Source of the DNA: an uncultured Lachnospiraceae bacterium
GTDB taxonomy: Bacteria > Bacillota > Clostridia > Lachnospirales > Lachnospiraceae
NCBI GenBank assembly: GCA_934351255.1
Contig: CAKRJH010000011.1
Coordinates: forward strand, 28,363 to 92,362
Direction of reading: 5' to 3'
DNA length: 64,000 bases
Shown here: positions 15,671 through 24,332 of the stretch, in pieces
Numbering within the stretch: position 1 is the stretch's first letter
Layout of the letters: each line of letters opens with the position of its first letter
The notes under the pieces: model-generated
Seen by the model: the letters and a program-made list of their open reading frames with translations, nothing else
Database searches by the model: none
What the model was told of the DNA's origin: nothing
Position numbers and translations under genes: made by a program

Positions 15671-15696
15671 GTGAAAGTCCCGTGAACGTTCCCGAA
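15671..15696. promoter_or_regulatory. Candidate OmpR-type direct-repeat operator
   Basis: Two GTGAA blocks spaced 11 nt apart, with a weaker CCGAA after another 11 nt, lie just upstream of the alarmone synthetase-response regulator-kinase operon. Helical-turn-spaced direct repeats are the usual binding sites of OmpR-family regulators. The assignment is inferred from position and spacing only. Confidence 0.3.
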
Positions 15697-15704
15697 ACAT
15701 CTTC

Positions 15705-16226
15705 TTATTTTTCAGAGAGATTGTCCCCAAACAGCCCCTCCTGATATTCCTTCATGGTCTGCAGATAGGCCTCTCCATTGACACGGATGCTCTCAATGGC
15801 CTTCTCGTCCAGTTCGCGCACGATCTTGCCCGGAGTTCCCATCACCAGACTGCCATCCGGAATCTCCTTGTTCTGGGTCACCAGTGCTCCCGCTCCGATA
15901 ATGCAGTTATTTCCGATCTTGGCACCGTTTAAGATAATCGCGCCCATACCGATCAATGTATTGTCTCCCACGGTACATCCATGCACGATCGCACCGTGTC
16001 CGATCGTCACGCCATCCCCGATCACCAGCGGATAATCAAAATCTACATGCAGCACGGCATTGTCCTGCACATTCGTTCTCTGTCCGATCACGATCGGCTC
16101 ATCGTCGGCACGGATCGTGGCATTGTACCACACGCTGCACTGCTCCCCGATCGTAACATCTCCTGCGATTGCTGCTCCCGGTGCGACAAACACGCCCTGA
16201 GCGATCTTTGGCATTTTCTTATCCAT
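15705..16226 (-). CDS. Gamma-carbonic anhydrase family hexapeptide-repeat protein
   Basis: A 173-residue left-handed beta-helix protein built of hexapeptide repeats (VAPGAAIAGDVTIGEQCSVW, VIGDGVTIGHGAIVHGC, LIGMGAIILNGAKIGNN). Histidines at HVDFDYP, GHGAIVHG match the metal-binding layout of the Cam/YrdA family, which forms trimers. Many bacterial YrdA-type members have unproven or weak carbonic anhydrase activity. GGAGG lies upstream of the ATG. It is a single gene between the alarmone operon and the divergent transporter. Confidence 0.88.
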   Translation of the reverse strand: MDKKMPKIAQGVFVAPGAAIAGDVTIGEQCSVWYNATIRADDEPIVIGQRTNVQDNAVLHVDFDYPLVIGDGVTIGHGAIVHGCTVGDNTLIGMGAIILNGAKIGNNCIIGAGALVTQNKEIPDGSLVMGTPGKIVRELDEKAIESIRVNGEAYLQTMKEYQEGLFGDNLSEK

Positions 16227-16353
16227 AACAATTCCTCCATTCTCGTATTAATTTATCGTTTTTCATTGACATTTTACTTGGAAAACGCAAAAATGTACAG
16301 TGAATTTGTTCTATATGAAGAAACGTAAGAAAACAGGAGGATATCAATCAGAT

Positions 16354-17322
16354 ATGAAAGAATCAAGCACTACATTCTGGCAAAAGGGCTGGGTCGTCTG
16401 TCTCGGTGCCTGTATCAGTTGTTTTTTGTGGGGAAGTGCTTTTCCCTGTATCAAGATCGGATATCAGATGTTCCACGTGGATTCCGCCGATACCAGCAGC
16501 CAGCTTTTGTTTGCCGGGATCCGCTTCTTTCTGGCAGGAGTTCTGGTGCTCGCCTTTGCCGCTGTCAGCCGCCGCAGTCTCCGTCTTGCACCGTCCGTGC
16601 GCCGCGATACCACACCGGAGCATCCCTGGTGGGGCTATGTGATAGGACTTAGCTTTTTCCAGACCATTGCCCAGTACTTTTTCTTCTATATCGGCATGGC
16701 ACACACCAGCGGCGTCAAGGGTTCCATCATCGAAGGCGCCAATGTCTTCGTTGCCATCCTGACCGTCTGTCTGGTATTCCGCATGGAACCCCTGACTCCC
16801 GCCAAGTTTGCCGGCTGTCTGGTGGGATTTGCCGGCGTCGTTCTGGTCAATCTGTCCGGCGCCCGTCTGGAGGGCGGATTTCATCTGACCGGCGAGGGTT
16901 TTGTCTTCCTGTCCACGATCGCCTATGCACTAAGTTCGGTCACAATGAAAAAAATAACCCACCGGGCAGATCCTGTCCTCCTGAGTGGATGGCAGTTTCT
17001 GTTCGGTGGGTTCGTCCTGGCCCTGATCGGACTGCTGTCAGGCGGGCATATCCGTCCTGACCGTCTCACAGGTCTGATACTTCTCCTGTATATGGCATTT
17101 ATCTCCGCCGGAGCCTATACGCTCTGGGGCGTGCTGCTCAAATACAACCCGGTATCCCGGGTAAATATCTATGGTTTTATGAATCCGGTGTTCGGAGTGA
17201 TCCTGTCCTGTCTGCTGCTCAGAAACAGCTCGCAGACGCCCGGTATCATCAGCCTGATCGCCCTGGCTCTGGTGTGCCTCGGGATCTGTCTGGTCAACCG
17301 CCCAAAAACGCAGGACGCCTGA
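16354..17322 (+). CDS. DMT-family (EamA) transporter
   Basis: A 322-residue inner-membrane protein with about ten hydrophobic helices in two EamA repeats (first half SCFLWGSAFPCIKIGYQ, second half LSTIAYALSSVTMKKI). Drug/metabolite transporters of this family export amino acids, nucleobases or other small metabolites; the substrate cannot be read from sequence. I use ATG at 16354, with AGGAGG 13 nt upstream; in-frame ATG 16315 and GTG 16300 lack a ribosome binding site. It is a single gene, convergent with niaR with only 24 nt between. Confidence 0.88.
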   Translation: MKESSTTFWQKGWVVCLGACISCFLWGSAFPCIKIGYQMFHVDSADTSSQLLFAGIRFFLAGVLVLAFAAVSRRSLRLAPSVRRDTTPEHPWWGYVIGLSFFQTIAQYFFFYIGMAHTSGVKGSIIEGANVFVAILTVCLVFRMEPLTPAKFAGCLVGFAGVVLVNLSGARLEGGFHLTGEGFVFLSTIAYALSSVTMKKITHRADPVLLSGWQFLFGGFVLALIGLLSGGHIRPDRLTGLILLLYMAFISAGAYTLWGVLLKYNPVSRVNIYGFMNPVFGVILSCLLLRNSSQTPGIISLIALALVCLGICLVNRPKTQDA

Positions 17323-17346
17323 AGCTTCTCCCCGGATCTTCACGTG

Positions 17347-17886
17347 TTAATCCCAGAAATTGATCGGTTCATAGTCCTGAAGCTGGGCCAGAAATCCGCG
17401 CTGGCTCAACGCCCTAAAGATCTGTTCCAGAATCTCCTCGCTCTCCGCCTGGATCGTATGATAGTGATATCCCGACGTGATATTGAGCAGGGAACTTGAC
17501 TTGCCGGTCTGCAGTTTCTGGATATAACTGTTGATATCCCGGCGGGACCGGATGTTCATGTCCGCACGGACAATGCCATAGACCTTGTGATAGACAAACA
17601 CGTCCTTGACAATGCCGCCCAGGTCAATGACCAGTTCCAGTTCCTCCTGTTCTTCCTCGTTCGTATGACAGACCTTGAAAACTCTCTCACACATCGTATC
17701 TTTCTGAATCACATATCCCAGATTTGTCGAGATGATATCGTATCCATTGGCGCGCAAAAGTGCGATGTCCTGTACGATCACCTGGCGACTCACCCCAAAC
17801 TGTCTGGCCAGTTTGGTTCCTGAAACCGCAGATTCACTCTGACTCAGAAGTTCTGTGATCTGCGCTCTGCGTTCTGTACCCGTCAT
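17347..17886 (-). CDS. niaR: NiaR-type nicotinate-responsive repressor
   Basis: A 179-residue regulator with an N-terminal HTH_11 winged helix (RRAQITELLSQSESAVSG, QFGVSRQVIVQDIALLR) and a C-terminal 3H domain containing the histidines that bind a metal in this family (VYHKVYG, GYHYHTIQAESEEI). NiaR (YrxA) represses NAD biosynthesis and niacin uptake genes when nicotinic acid is available. ATG at 17886 is preferred with GGAG 6 nt upstream. It is the third gene of the nadB-nadC-niaR operon, so it is autoregulated if the upstream operator works as predicted. Confidence 0.9.
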   Translation of the reverse strand: MTGTERRAQITELLSQSESAVSGTKLARQFGVSRQVIVQDIALLRANGYDIISTNLGYVIQKDTMCERVFKVCHTNEEEQEELELVIDLGGIVKDVFVYHKVYGIVRADMNIRSRRDINSYIQKLQTGKSSSLLNITSGYHYHTIQAESEEILEQIFRALSQRGFLAQLQDYEPINFWD

Positions 17887-17926
17887 AATGATCTCCATTC
17901 TCCTTTTTCAAACTGTTTGTACGCGA

Positions 17927-18781
17927 TCAGACTGCATGTAAATTCTTCAGGGAAATATCCATGATCGGTGCGGAATGGGTCAATGCTCCGCTGGAGATAT
18001 AATCCACGCCCAGATCCGTCAGTCTGGCTATATTTTCTTTGGTCACATTTCCGGACACCTCGATCTCGGCTCTTCCGTCAATGTATGCGATCGCCTCCGC
18101 CAGCATCTCATGCGTCATATTGTCGAGCATGATAATGTCTGCGCCGGCTTCTACTGCCTCTTTGACCATATCCAGTGTCTCGACTTCAACCTCGATCTTG
18201 CGTACAAACGGAGCGTAAGCCCTGGCTGCTGCGATCGCCTGCTTTACGCCGCCTGCAGCTCCGATATGATTGTCCTTGAGCAGCACACCATCGGAAAGAT
18301 TATAGCGGTGATTGTGGCCGCCTCCGATGCGGACCGCATATTTCTCAAAAATACGATTGTTCGGTGTCGTCTTGCGGGTATCCAGAAGCTGGGTCGCAGT
18401 CCCCTCAAGCAGGGCAGACACAGAATGCGTGTAAGTAGCGATTCCGCTCATCCGCTGCAGATAATTCAGCGCGGTGCGCTCTCCGCAAAGCAGAGTCCGG
18501 ATGTCTCCGGTGACCTTCGCCATGAGCTGTCCGGCCTTCACCTCGTCGCCGTCCTTGACATAGAACTCCACCGTCGTGGCAGCGTCCAGCAGCGTAAAGG
18601 TTCTCTCAAACACCTGCAGTCCGCAGATGATACCGTCCTGCTTACAGATCAGATCGACCTCTCCTTTCTGCGGATGCGGCATCACGCTGTTCGTCGATAC
18701 GTCCTCGCTGGTGATATCCTCCTTGAGTGCGCTTAAAATAAATGGATCTACATTTAATGCTAATGTTACCTGATCGTACAT
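17927..18781 (-). CDS. nadC: Nicotinate-nucleotide pyrophosphorylase (quinolinate phosphoribosyltransferase)
   Basis: A 284-residue enzyme that converts quinolinate and PRPP to nicotinate mononucleotide, CO2 and pyrophosphate. Motifs: ALKEDITSEDVSTNSV at the N-terminus, ERTALNYLQRMSGIAT, LDTRKTTPNNR (PRPP/quinolinate binding), GGGHNHRYNLSDGVLLKDNH, and IMLDNMT. The length is normal. It lies 17 nt after nadB and 40 nt before niaR on the minus strand. Confidence 0.96.
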   Translation of the reverse strand: MYDQVTLALNVDPFILSALKEDITSEDVSTNSVMPHPQKGEVDLICKQDGIICGLQVFERTFTLLDAATTVEFYVKDGDEVKAGQLMAKVTGDIRTLLCGERTALNYLQRMSGIATYTHSVSALLEGTATQLLDTRKTTPNNRIFEKYAVRIGGGHNHRYNLSDGVLLKDNHIGAAGGVKQAIAAARAYAPFVRKIEVEVETLDMVKEAVEAGADIIMLDNMTHEMLAEAIAYIDGRAEIEVSGNVTKENIARLTDLGVDYISSGALTHSAPIMDISLKNLHAV

Positions 18782-18798
18782 ATTCCTATCCTCTCTTT

Positions 18799-20124
18799 CT
18801 ACTGTCTGTCAGCCTGCTTCTGTTCTGCCTCCTGACGGCTCTTTTTGATCGCATCCCGCACCAGATCGCGGTACTGTTCTTCCAATGCCTTCTGATCCTC
18901 ATACGGTGCGAGGCTGACGCTTCCTACAAACTCACTGTCATGTTCCACCACCGGATGGATCGCCATCTCGTCGGCCGCTCTCTTGGCAAACACCATGCTC
19001 TCAAGCAGGGAATTGCTGGCCAGACGGTTCTTTCCGTGAACGCCGTTGCAGGCCGTCTCACCGACCGCATACAGCCGGTTCATCGACGTGCGGCTCTGAT
19101 GATCCACCCAGATACCGCCCATGAAATAGTGCTGGGCAGGGACCACAGGGATCGGCTCCTTGAACACATCATATCCCATGTCCAGACAATGCTGTATGAT
19201 ATTCGGAAAATGACTGCGCAGCTCATCCTCAGGGATCGTGCGAAGATCTTCCCATACGAACTCGGTGCCGTCCTTTTCCATCTGCTTGCGTATCTCGATC
19301 GTCAGCAGATCCCTCGGAAGCAGCTCATCGACAAAGCGGTTCATGTGTTTGTCATACAGAAGCGCTCCCTCGCCGCGCACGGACTCGGAGATCAGAAAAC
19401 TCCTCTTCTCCGGGTGCTCGGAGTAAAAGGTCGTCGGATGGATCTGCACATAATGGATATCCTTCAATCGGATATCATGACGCAGCGCCACAGCCAGTCC
19501 GTCACCCTTCAGATGCCGGTAATTCGTGGAATGCTTGTACAGGCCGCCCACGCCTCCCGTGGCGAGCACCGTGTAATCCGCCTCCACACGCTCCAGCGAA
19601 CCGTCCTCCATGCGAAGAACCGCGCCGTAACAGGTATTGTCCCTCTCAATGATATCCACCATCGTCGTATTCTCATACAGCGTGACATTGGACAGCTTCT
19701 TAACCTGTTCCAGCAGATGGCTGGTGATCTCCTTGCCGGTCACATCTTTATAGTAGACAATGCGGTTCTGGCGGTGGGCTCCCTCTCTGGTAAATGCCAG
19801 TGCTCCCTGTTCATCTCTGGCAAAACGGACTCCGTAGGACAGCAGATCCTTGACCAGCGCCTGAGAAGAACGGATCATGATCTCCACCGACTCCCTGTCA
19901 TTTTCCTGATGTCCGGCGCGCAGCGTATCCTCAAAGTAACTCTGGAAATCCGATTCCTCCTTGAGCATGCACATACCGCCCTGTGCCAGAAATGAGTCGT
20001 TCGTCTCCAGATCAGACCGGGTGATCAGCGTGATCTTCCGATCCCGTGGCAGCTGCAATGCGCAGTACAGGCCGGAGCATCCGCTGCCCACGATCAATAT
20101 ATCAGTCTTCATAATATAGCTCAT
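18799..20124 (-). CDS. nadB: L-aspartate oxidase
   Basis: A flavoprotein of about 441 residues that oxidises L-aspartate to iminoaspartate for quinolinate synthesis. It has the FAD motif DILIVGSGCSGLYCAL, FLAQGGMCM, LATGGVGGLYKHSTN, FMGGIWVD and GVHGKNRLASNSLLES. Start codons at 20130, 20124 and 20112 are all possible; the frame also runs to 20205, but the promoter at 20177-20205 would start transcription near 20170 and excludes that. AGGGG 8 nt before 20124 favours it. The protein is slightly shorter than E. coli NadB and lacks much of the C-terminal helical domain, as in many Clostridia. Confidence 0.95.
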   Translation of the reverse strand: MSYIMKTDILIVGSGCSGLYCALQLPRDRKITLITRSDLETNDSFLAQGGMCMLKEESDFQSYFEDTLRAGHQENDRESVEIMIRSSQALVKDLLSYGVRFARDEQGALAFTREGAHRQNRIVYYKDVTGKEITSHLLEQVKKLSNVTLYENTTMVDIIERDNTCYGAVLRMEDGSLERVEADYTVLATGGVGGLYKHSTNYRHLKGDGLAVALRHDIRLKDIHYVQIHPTTFYSEHPEKRSFLISESVRGEGALLYDKHMNRFVDELLPRDLLTIEIRKQMEKDGTEFVWEDLRTIPEDELRSHFPNIIQHCLDMGYDVFKEPIPVVPAQHYFMGGIWVDHQSRTSMNRLYAVGETACNGVHGKNRLASNSLLESMVFAKRAADEMAIHPVVEHDSEFVGSVSLAPYEDQKALEEQYRDLVRDAIKKSRQEAEQKQADRQ

Positions 20125-20176
20125 CTCCATTTCCCCTGTGGCCCCGAAAAAGGCGTCACAGGCACTTGTGGAGGCT

Positions 20177-20256
20177 AGTATACCACCTGACAAGACACAT
20201 GTCAAACACCTGTCCTTGACAACTGACTTGACAGATGCCCTGACTATGTCTATAAT
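20177..20256. promoter_or_regulatory. Divergent nadB/nadA promoters with candidate NiaR operators
   Basis: Two near-perfect sigma-A promoters diverge here. For nadA (+): TTGACA at 20228-20233, 17 nt, TATAAT at 20251-20256. For nadB (-): TTGACA (complement of 20200-20205), 17 nt, TATACT (complement of 20177-20182). Between and over them are three related blocks, TGACAAGACA, TGTCCTTGACA and TGACTTGACAG, which resemble each other and overlap the -35 boxes. NiaR regulates nad genes in Firmicutes, so these blocks are candidate operators controlling both directions. The exact NiaR consensus was not compared. Confidence 0.7.
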
Positions 20257-20288
20257 CGAATAAAATTCTTATTAAGAGAGGTTAATCT

Positions 20289-21209
20289 ATGCGTTCTACC
20301 CGAGAGATACAGGATGAGATCATCCGATTAAAAAAAGAAAAAGATATCTGTATTCTGGCTCACGCTTATATGAGCCACGATATTCTGGAGATCGCCGACT
20401 ACACCGGTGACTCCTACGGACTGAGCCTGCAGGCTGCCAAGGCATCACAGAAAAATGTACTGATGTGCGGTGTCCGCTTTATGGCAGAGACTGTCAAGAT
20501 CCTGGCTCCTGACAAGAAAGTTCTCCTGTCCAACAGCGGCGCAGGATGTCCGATGGCCGAGCAGATCGACCCGGAACTTCTGGGTGCCCTCAAACAGGCC
20601 AACCCGGATCACACTGTGGTCGCCTACATCAACACGACGTCCGAGCTGAAGACGCTGTGTGATGTCTGCGTCACCTCATCCTCTGCTGTCCGCATTGTGA
20701 AAAACATTGACAATGACAAGATCCTGTTTATCCCGGACTGCAACCTGGGTGCCTGGGTGGCAAAGCAGGTTCCGGAAAAAGAATTCAAATTCGTCCACGG
20801 CGGCTGTCCGACCCATCTGCGCATGTCCGTCAAGGATGTCAAGGCTGCCAAGGCTGCACATCCGGACGCTCTGGTTCTGGTTCATCCGGAATGTCTGCCG
20901 GCAGTGTCCGAGATGGCAGACTACATCGGCAGTACGACCGGAATCATTGACTTTGCGACAAAGAGCGATCACACGGAATTTATCATCGGTACCGAAAACA
21001 GCATCCTGCAGCATCTGCAGTACCAGTGTCCGGACAAGAAGTTCTATCCTCTGTCCAAAGACTGTGTCTGCCACAATATGAAGCTGACCACACTGATCGA
21101 TGTACTGCAGTGTGTCTCCGGCAACGGCGGTGAGGAGATCGTACTTGATGAGGATGTCCGTGTTCAGGCCAAACGCTGTATCGATACGATGCTGACACTG
21201 GGAGGCTGA
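20289..21209 (+). CDS. nadA: Quinolinate synthase A
   Basis: A 306-residue 4Fe-4S enzyme that condenses iminoaspartate with dihydroxyacetone phosphate to quinolinate. Three conserved cluster cysteines lie in SGAGCPMA, HPECLP and KDCVCHNM; substrate motifs AHAYMSHDILEIADYTGDS and HGGCPTH are present. GAGAGG precedes the ATG by 7 nt. It is transcribed divergently from nadB, nadC and niaR, so the de novo NAD pathway is complete to nicotinate mononucleotide at this locus. Two terminators follow. Confidence 0.97.
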   Translation: MRSTREIQDEIIRLKKEKDICILAHAYMSHDILEIADYTGDSYGLSLQAAKASQKNVLMCGVRFMAETVKILAPDKKVLLSNSGAGCPMAEQIDPELLGALKQANPDHTVVAYINTTSELKTLCDVCVTSSSAVRIVKNIDNDKILFIPDCNLGAWVAKQVPEKEFKFVHGGCPTHLRMSVKDVKAAKAAHPDALVLVHPECLPAVSEMADYIGSTTGIIDFATKSDHTEFIIGTENSILQHLQYQCPDKKFYPLSKDCVCHNMKLTTLIDVLQCVSGNGGEEIVLDEDVRVQAKRCIDTMLTLGG

Positions 21210-21280
21210 GCCCATCCCCAGATCAGATTCATGGCTTTCATGGTTCACAGATCCGAAACATACACCACAGAGTGTACGAC

Positions 21281-21315
21281 AAAAAACGCTTAGGCCTTAC
21301 GGTCTAAGCGTTTTT
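21281..21315 (+). terminator. First terminator of nadA
   Basis: The stem CGCTTAGGCC / GGTCTAAGCG with a TTAC loop is flanked by A and T runs, so it can act in both directions. Confidence 0.88.
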
Positions 21316-21320
21316 CTGTC

Positions 21321-21347
21321 GGGGGCATGTTCTGCTGCCCCCTTTTT
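21321..21347 (+). terminator. Second, tandem terminator of nadA
   Basis: GGGGGCA / TGCCCCC with an 8-nt loop is followed by TTTTT, only 5 nt after the first terminator. The pair insulates nadA from the convergent glycoside hydrolase gene. Confidence 0.8.
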
Positions 21348-21404
21348 CCATATTTACTTACATTGCCTTTATACTCACTCAGCTATCACAGGATGCATGA
21401 AATC

Positions 21405-23057
21405 TCAGGCATCCGGCAGGCTGGCATCTGCTACACCGCTTACGCCGCCCAGATCCAGATAAAGCTGTGCCAGGTTGCGGTATCCGATGCGGTGATCATT
21501 TCTCTTGTAAATGCTGTTGGTATCCCACAGACAGCACACAAATCCATTTTTCAGACTGCGGCTGACTACTTCCCGCAGATAACTCTCACAGCCCTGACGC
21601 CCCGGATAAGCACTGTACTCACCGATGATCACACCATAGCCCTGTCTGGTAAATTTGTTCATCTTGTCCAGGCTGGTCTGCAGCGCATCATACTCCGCTC
21701 CACTGCCCCATTTATCCATATAGTAGTTGTCATCCGGGCTCGCGATCGTGAAGCCGGATGGATCATAATAATGCACGGATACCATCATCTTGATCTTTCC
21801 GCTGTCCTGGGATGCACTGTCTGTCGGCATCTTAAACTTGCTCAGACAGGTGTAGTCAATGCTGGTATCAAATCCTGAGATCAACAGATGGCGGTAGGTG
21901 TTGTTGCCGCCGGTGCTTCTGACCACATCGACAAATTTCTGGTTGATCGCATTGCACAGGTCATGATACTGCTTCACCTGCTTGCCCACCGGGTACGAAT
22001 AGCAGGCATCGGTCTCGAATCCGGTCTTTGGATCCATCGGATCCGCAAATCTGGTTCCCAGCTCCTCATTCTGGGACTCAAAGATCAGGTGATCTGAATA
22101 TTCCCGGAAACGTGTCGCGATCTGTGTCCAGTAGGACTCATAGCGCGCCCATGCCTTTTTCTGCCACTTGGCAGACTTCTGTGCAAACTGACAGAACCAG
22201 CCGTAATCCCAGTGCTCATTGATGATCACATACATGCCATTGCTCAGGCAGTAGTTCATGATCTCCTCGACGCGGTTAAAATAAGCATCCGGAATCGTAT
22301 AATGCTCCTCGTCCGTCACCATATTGGACCATGCTACCGGAATACGCACGGTATTAAACCCGGCCTTCTTCACGCCATCGATCATCTCTTTGGTGGTCAC
22401 CGGCATTCCCCACGCCGTCTCATATTCTGTCACCGTCGCCTTCTTGGTGAAATAATCATCGCCCGTGGCTTCCATGGTATTGGACAGGTTCCAGCCATTG
22501 CCCATATCAAACATCAGCTCGCGGCTGGAAATGTTGGTACGCATCATACCGTTGTCCACCGTGGCAATGCCATTGGCAGACAGATGGGATGCCCCGATAT
22601 TGGAATCGTGGATATTGTCCGGAAGGGTCACGCCAAGTTCCTGCGCACGGATGGCCGCCGAGGTAGACACCGTCGTCGGAGCCACCGTCACGACATTGAC
22701 GCCGGTCTTGAGAGTTCTCTTCTTTCCCTTGTAGCGGACCGTAGTCAGCACCTTACATTTTCCCGGGGCAACGGCTCTCACCACCCCCTTCTTGCTGACC
22801 TTGGCGATCTTTTTGTTGGAACTTCGATACGTCACCTTCACCTTGGACGGCTCATTGATCAGATAGACGGTCTGATTGTTGGCATCAAAATCTCCGTACA
22901 CGATACGGATCGATTTGGTCGCAGAGACCCTGGCCAGTCTCTTCTTCGGCGAGAGCTTTTTGGCCTGCGCTGTCCCCTGAGGGATCGCTGACAGCAGAGA
23001 TACCGTCATCGCTGCCGCAAGCAGCATACTGCATGCCTTCTTCATACTGAGTTTCAT
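21405..23057 (-). CDS. Secreted GH5 glycoside hydrolase with N-terminal Ig-like domain
   Basis: A 550-residue exported enzyme. A signal peptide (about residues 1-32, ending GTAQAKK) is followed by a Big_2-like Ig domain (about 45-125, SSNKKIAKVSKKGVVRAV) and a GH5 (beta/alpha)8 barrel (about 180-540). GH5 hallmarks: NTVRIPVAW, YVIINEHWD, the acid/base Glu331 in ESQNEE, SVHYYDP and the nucleophile Glu480 in VIIGEYSAY. GH5 enzymes cut beta-glucans, mannans or xyloglucan; the subfamily is not readable here. Polysaccharide breakdown outside the cell is likely. A terminator at 23131-23161 separates it from the aldolase-like gene. Confidence 0.9.
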   Translation of the reverse strand: MKLSMKKACSMLLAAAMTVSLLSAIPQGTAQAKKLSPKKRLARVSATKSIRIVYGDFDANNQTVYLINEPSKVKVTYRSSNKKIAKVSKKGVVRAVAPGKCKVLTTVRYKGKKRTLKTGVNVVTVAPTTVSTSAAIRAQELGVTLPDNIHDSNIGASHLSANGIATVDNGMMRTNISSRELMFDMGNGWNLSNTMEATGDDYFTKKATVTEYETAWGMPVTTKEMIDGVKKAGFNTVRIPVAWSNMVTDEEHYTIPDAYFNRVEEIMNYCLSNGMYVIINEHWDYGWFCQFAQKSAKWQKKAWARYESYWTQIATRFREYSDHLIFESQNEELGTRFADPMDPKTGFETDACYSYPVGKQVKQYHDLCNAINQKFVDVVRSTGGNNTYRHLLISGFDTSIDYTCLSKFKMPTDSASQDSGKIKMMVSVHYYDPSGFTIASPDDNYYMDKWGSGAEYDALQTSLDKMNKFTRQGYGVIIGEYSAYPGRQGCESYLREVVSRSLKNGFVCCLWDTNSIYKRNDHRIGYRNLAQLYLDLGGVSGVADASLPDA

Positions 23058-23130
23058 AATGTGTTATATTCCTTTCTTTCTCTCTGTGCAGGAAATGGCT
23101 CCAAATGATCTCCTGCAGGATATATAATCC

Positions 23131-23161
23131 AGAAAAACCGACCCCTGTGCGGAGCCGGTTT
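23131..23161 (-). terminator. Terminator of the aldolase-like gene
   Basis: On the minus strand: AACCGGCTCC, short loop, GGGGTCGGTT followed by TTTCTGG. It lies 70 nt after the stop codon at 23228. A second GC hairpin (CACCCCG...GTGGGGGTG) sits between. Confidence 0.7.
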
Positions 23162-23227
23162 CCTGTTTTCATATAGTAAGCATACTGTCAGCTCATCACC
23201 CCCACAAATGCCGGGGTGCGGGCTTCA

Positions 23228-24202
23228 TCAGTCACGCGCAATCAGTTCCTTGTAGAATGACGCATAATCCTTGCGGTTTTCCTTGGTCGCTGCGATCGCG
23301 GTACGAGGGTGCTGATCCAGCTGTCCTGTGATCATGTAAGGAATGTCGAATCCCCACTTGGCACCGGACTCCTTCATCGGAACCATAAACTCCTCGAGGA
23401 ACTTCAAAACCGGGTATGTCTTGTATTTTGGATTTTTCAAAAAGCCAAGAAGCAGCTCCATCGCACAGTTACCTGCGCCACGGCCCATCCCCATCATCGT
23501 TGCATCCAGGTAGGATACACCACGGGAACATGCCTCAATGGTATTGGCAAAAGCAAGCTGCATATTGTTGTGTGCATGCATACCGATGTATTTGCCATAC
23601 TTGTCCGCAGTCTCCATGTAAAGATCGGAGATTCTCCGGATCTGCTCCGGAACCAGAGAACCGTAACTGTCCACAATATAAACGCCATCGACCGGGCTGT
23701 TTCCAAGCATCTCCAGTGCCTGCGCCACATCGCCCTCCTGTGCATTGGAGATGGCCATGATATTACAGGTCGTCTCATAGCCCTTGCGGTGCGCGTCCTC
23801 GATCATATCCAGTGCTGCCGGCATCGTGTTCACATAGGTTGCCACACGGACCAGATCCACCGGACTCTCATCTCTCGGATGAATATCCTCTTTGTAATTG
23901 CAGCGTCCCACATCTGCCATAATGGAGATCTTCAGATCTGTGTCATTGTCCCCGACAACAGACCGGATGGCATCGTCTGTGGCGAACTTCCACTTACCAA
24001 ACTCGCTCTCATCAAACATCTCTTTGTCTGCACGATATCCAAACTCCATATAGTCCACGCCAGCCCTCAGATTCACTTCATAAAGAGCCTTCACGAACGC
24101 ATCGTCAAAATAAAAATCATTCACCAATCCACCGTCACGAATCGTAGCATCTAAGACTTTGATGTCGGGACGAAAACTTAATAAGTCGCCTCTTTGTGCC
24201 AT
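23228..24202 (-). CDS. Aldolase-type DRE-TIM protein (HMGL-like domain)
   Basis: A 324-residue metal-dependent TIM-barrel enzyme of the DRE-TIM group. It has the family motif LDATIRDGGLVNDFYFDD (DxTIRDGG) near residue 20 and the metal-binding HAHNN (IGMHAHNNMQLAF). The family covers 4-hydroxy-2-oxovalerate aldolase, HMG-CoA lyase and isopropylmalate/citramalate synthases. This form is a stand-alone lyase-sized protein, without an acylating dehydrogenase partner next to it. The substrate is unknown. Its promoter lies in the first copy of a terminator-promoter module shared with the two LRR genes. Confidence 0.8.
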   Translation of the reverse strand: MAQRGDLLSFRPDIKVLDATIRDGGLVNDFYFDDAFVKALYEVNLRAGVDYMEFGYRADKEMFDESEFGKWKFATDDAIRSVVGDNDTDLKISIMADVGRCNYKEDIHPRDESPVDLVRVATYVNTMPAALDMIEDAHRKGYETTCNIMAISNAQEGDVAQALEMLGNSPVDGVYIVDSYGSLVPEQIRRISDLYMETADKYGKYIGMHAHNNMQLAFANTIEACSRGVSYLDATMMGMGRGAGNCAMELLLGFLKNPKYKTYPVLKFLEEFMVPMKESGAKWGFDIPYMITGQLDQHPRTAIAATKENRKDYASFYKELIARD

Positions 24203-24242
24203 AATATTACACTTACCTCCTTTTACAGCAAATATTTTTTTC

Positions 24243-24299
24243 AGTATATACTACTTTATGATATAAGTAAAGCGGACTGCAACCGGAGTCACAATCCGC
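24243..24299 (-). repeat. Terminator-promoter module, copy 1 (before the aldolase-like gene)
   Basis: Read on the minus strand: a hairpin (GCGGATTG...CAGTCCGC), then TTTACT, 17 nt, TATACT. The hairpin can end transcription from the LRR gene that stops at 24333, and the promoter then starts the aldolase-like gene. The central 30 nt is the same in copies at 26198-26254 and 27773-27829. Confidence 0.75.
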
Positions 24300-24332
24300 A
24301 AATGGAAAGATATAGTTATATATATCTATTAT

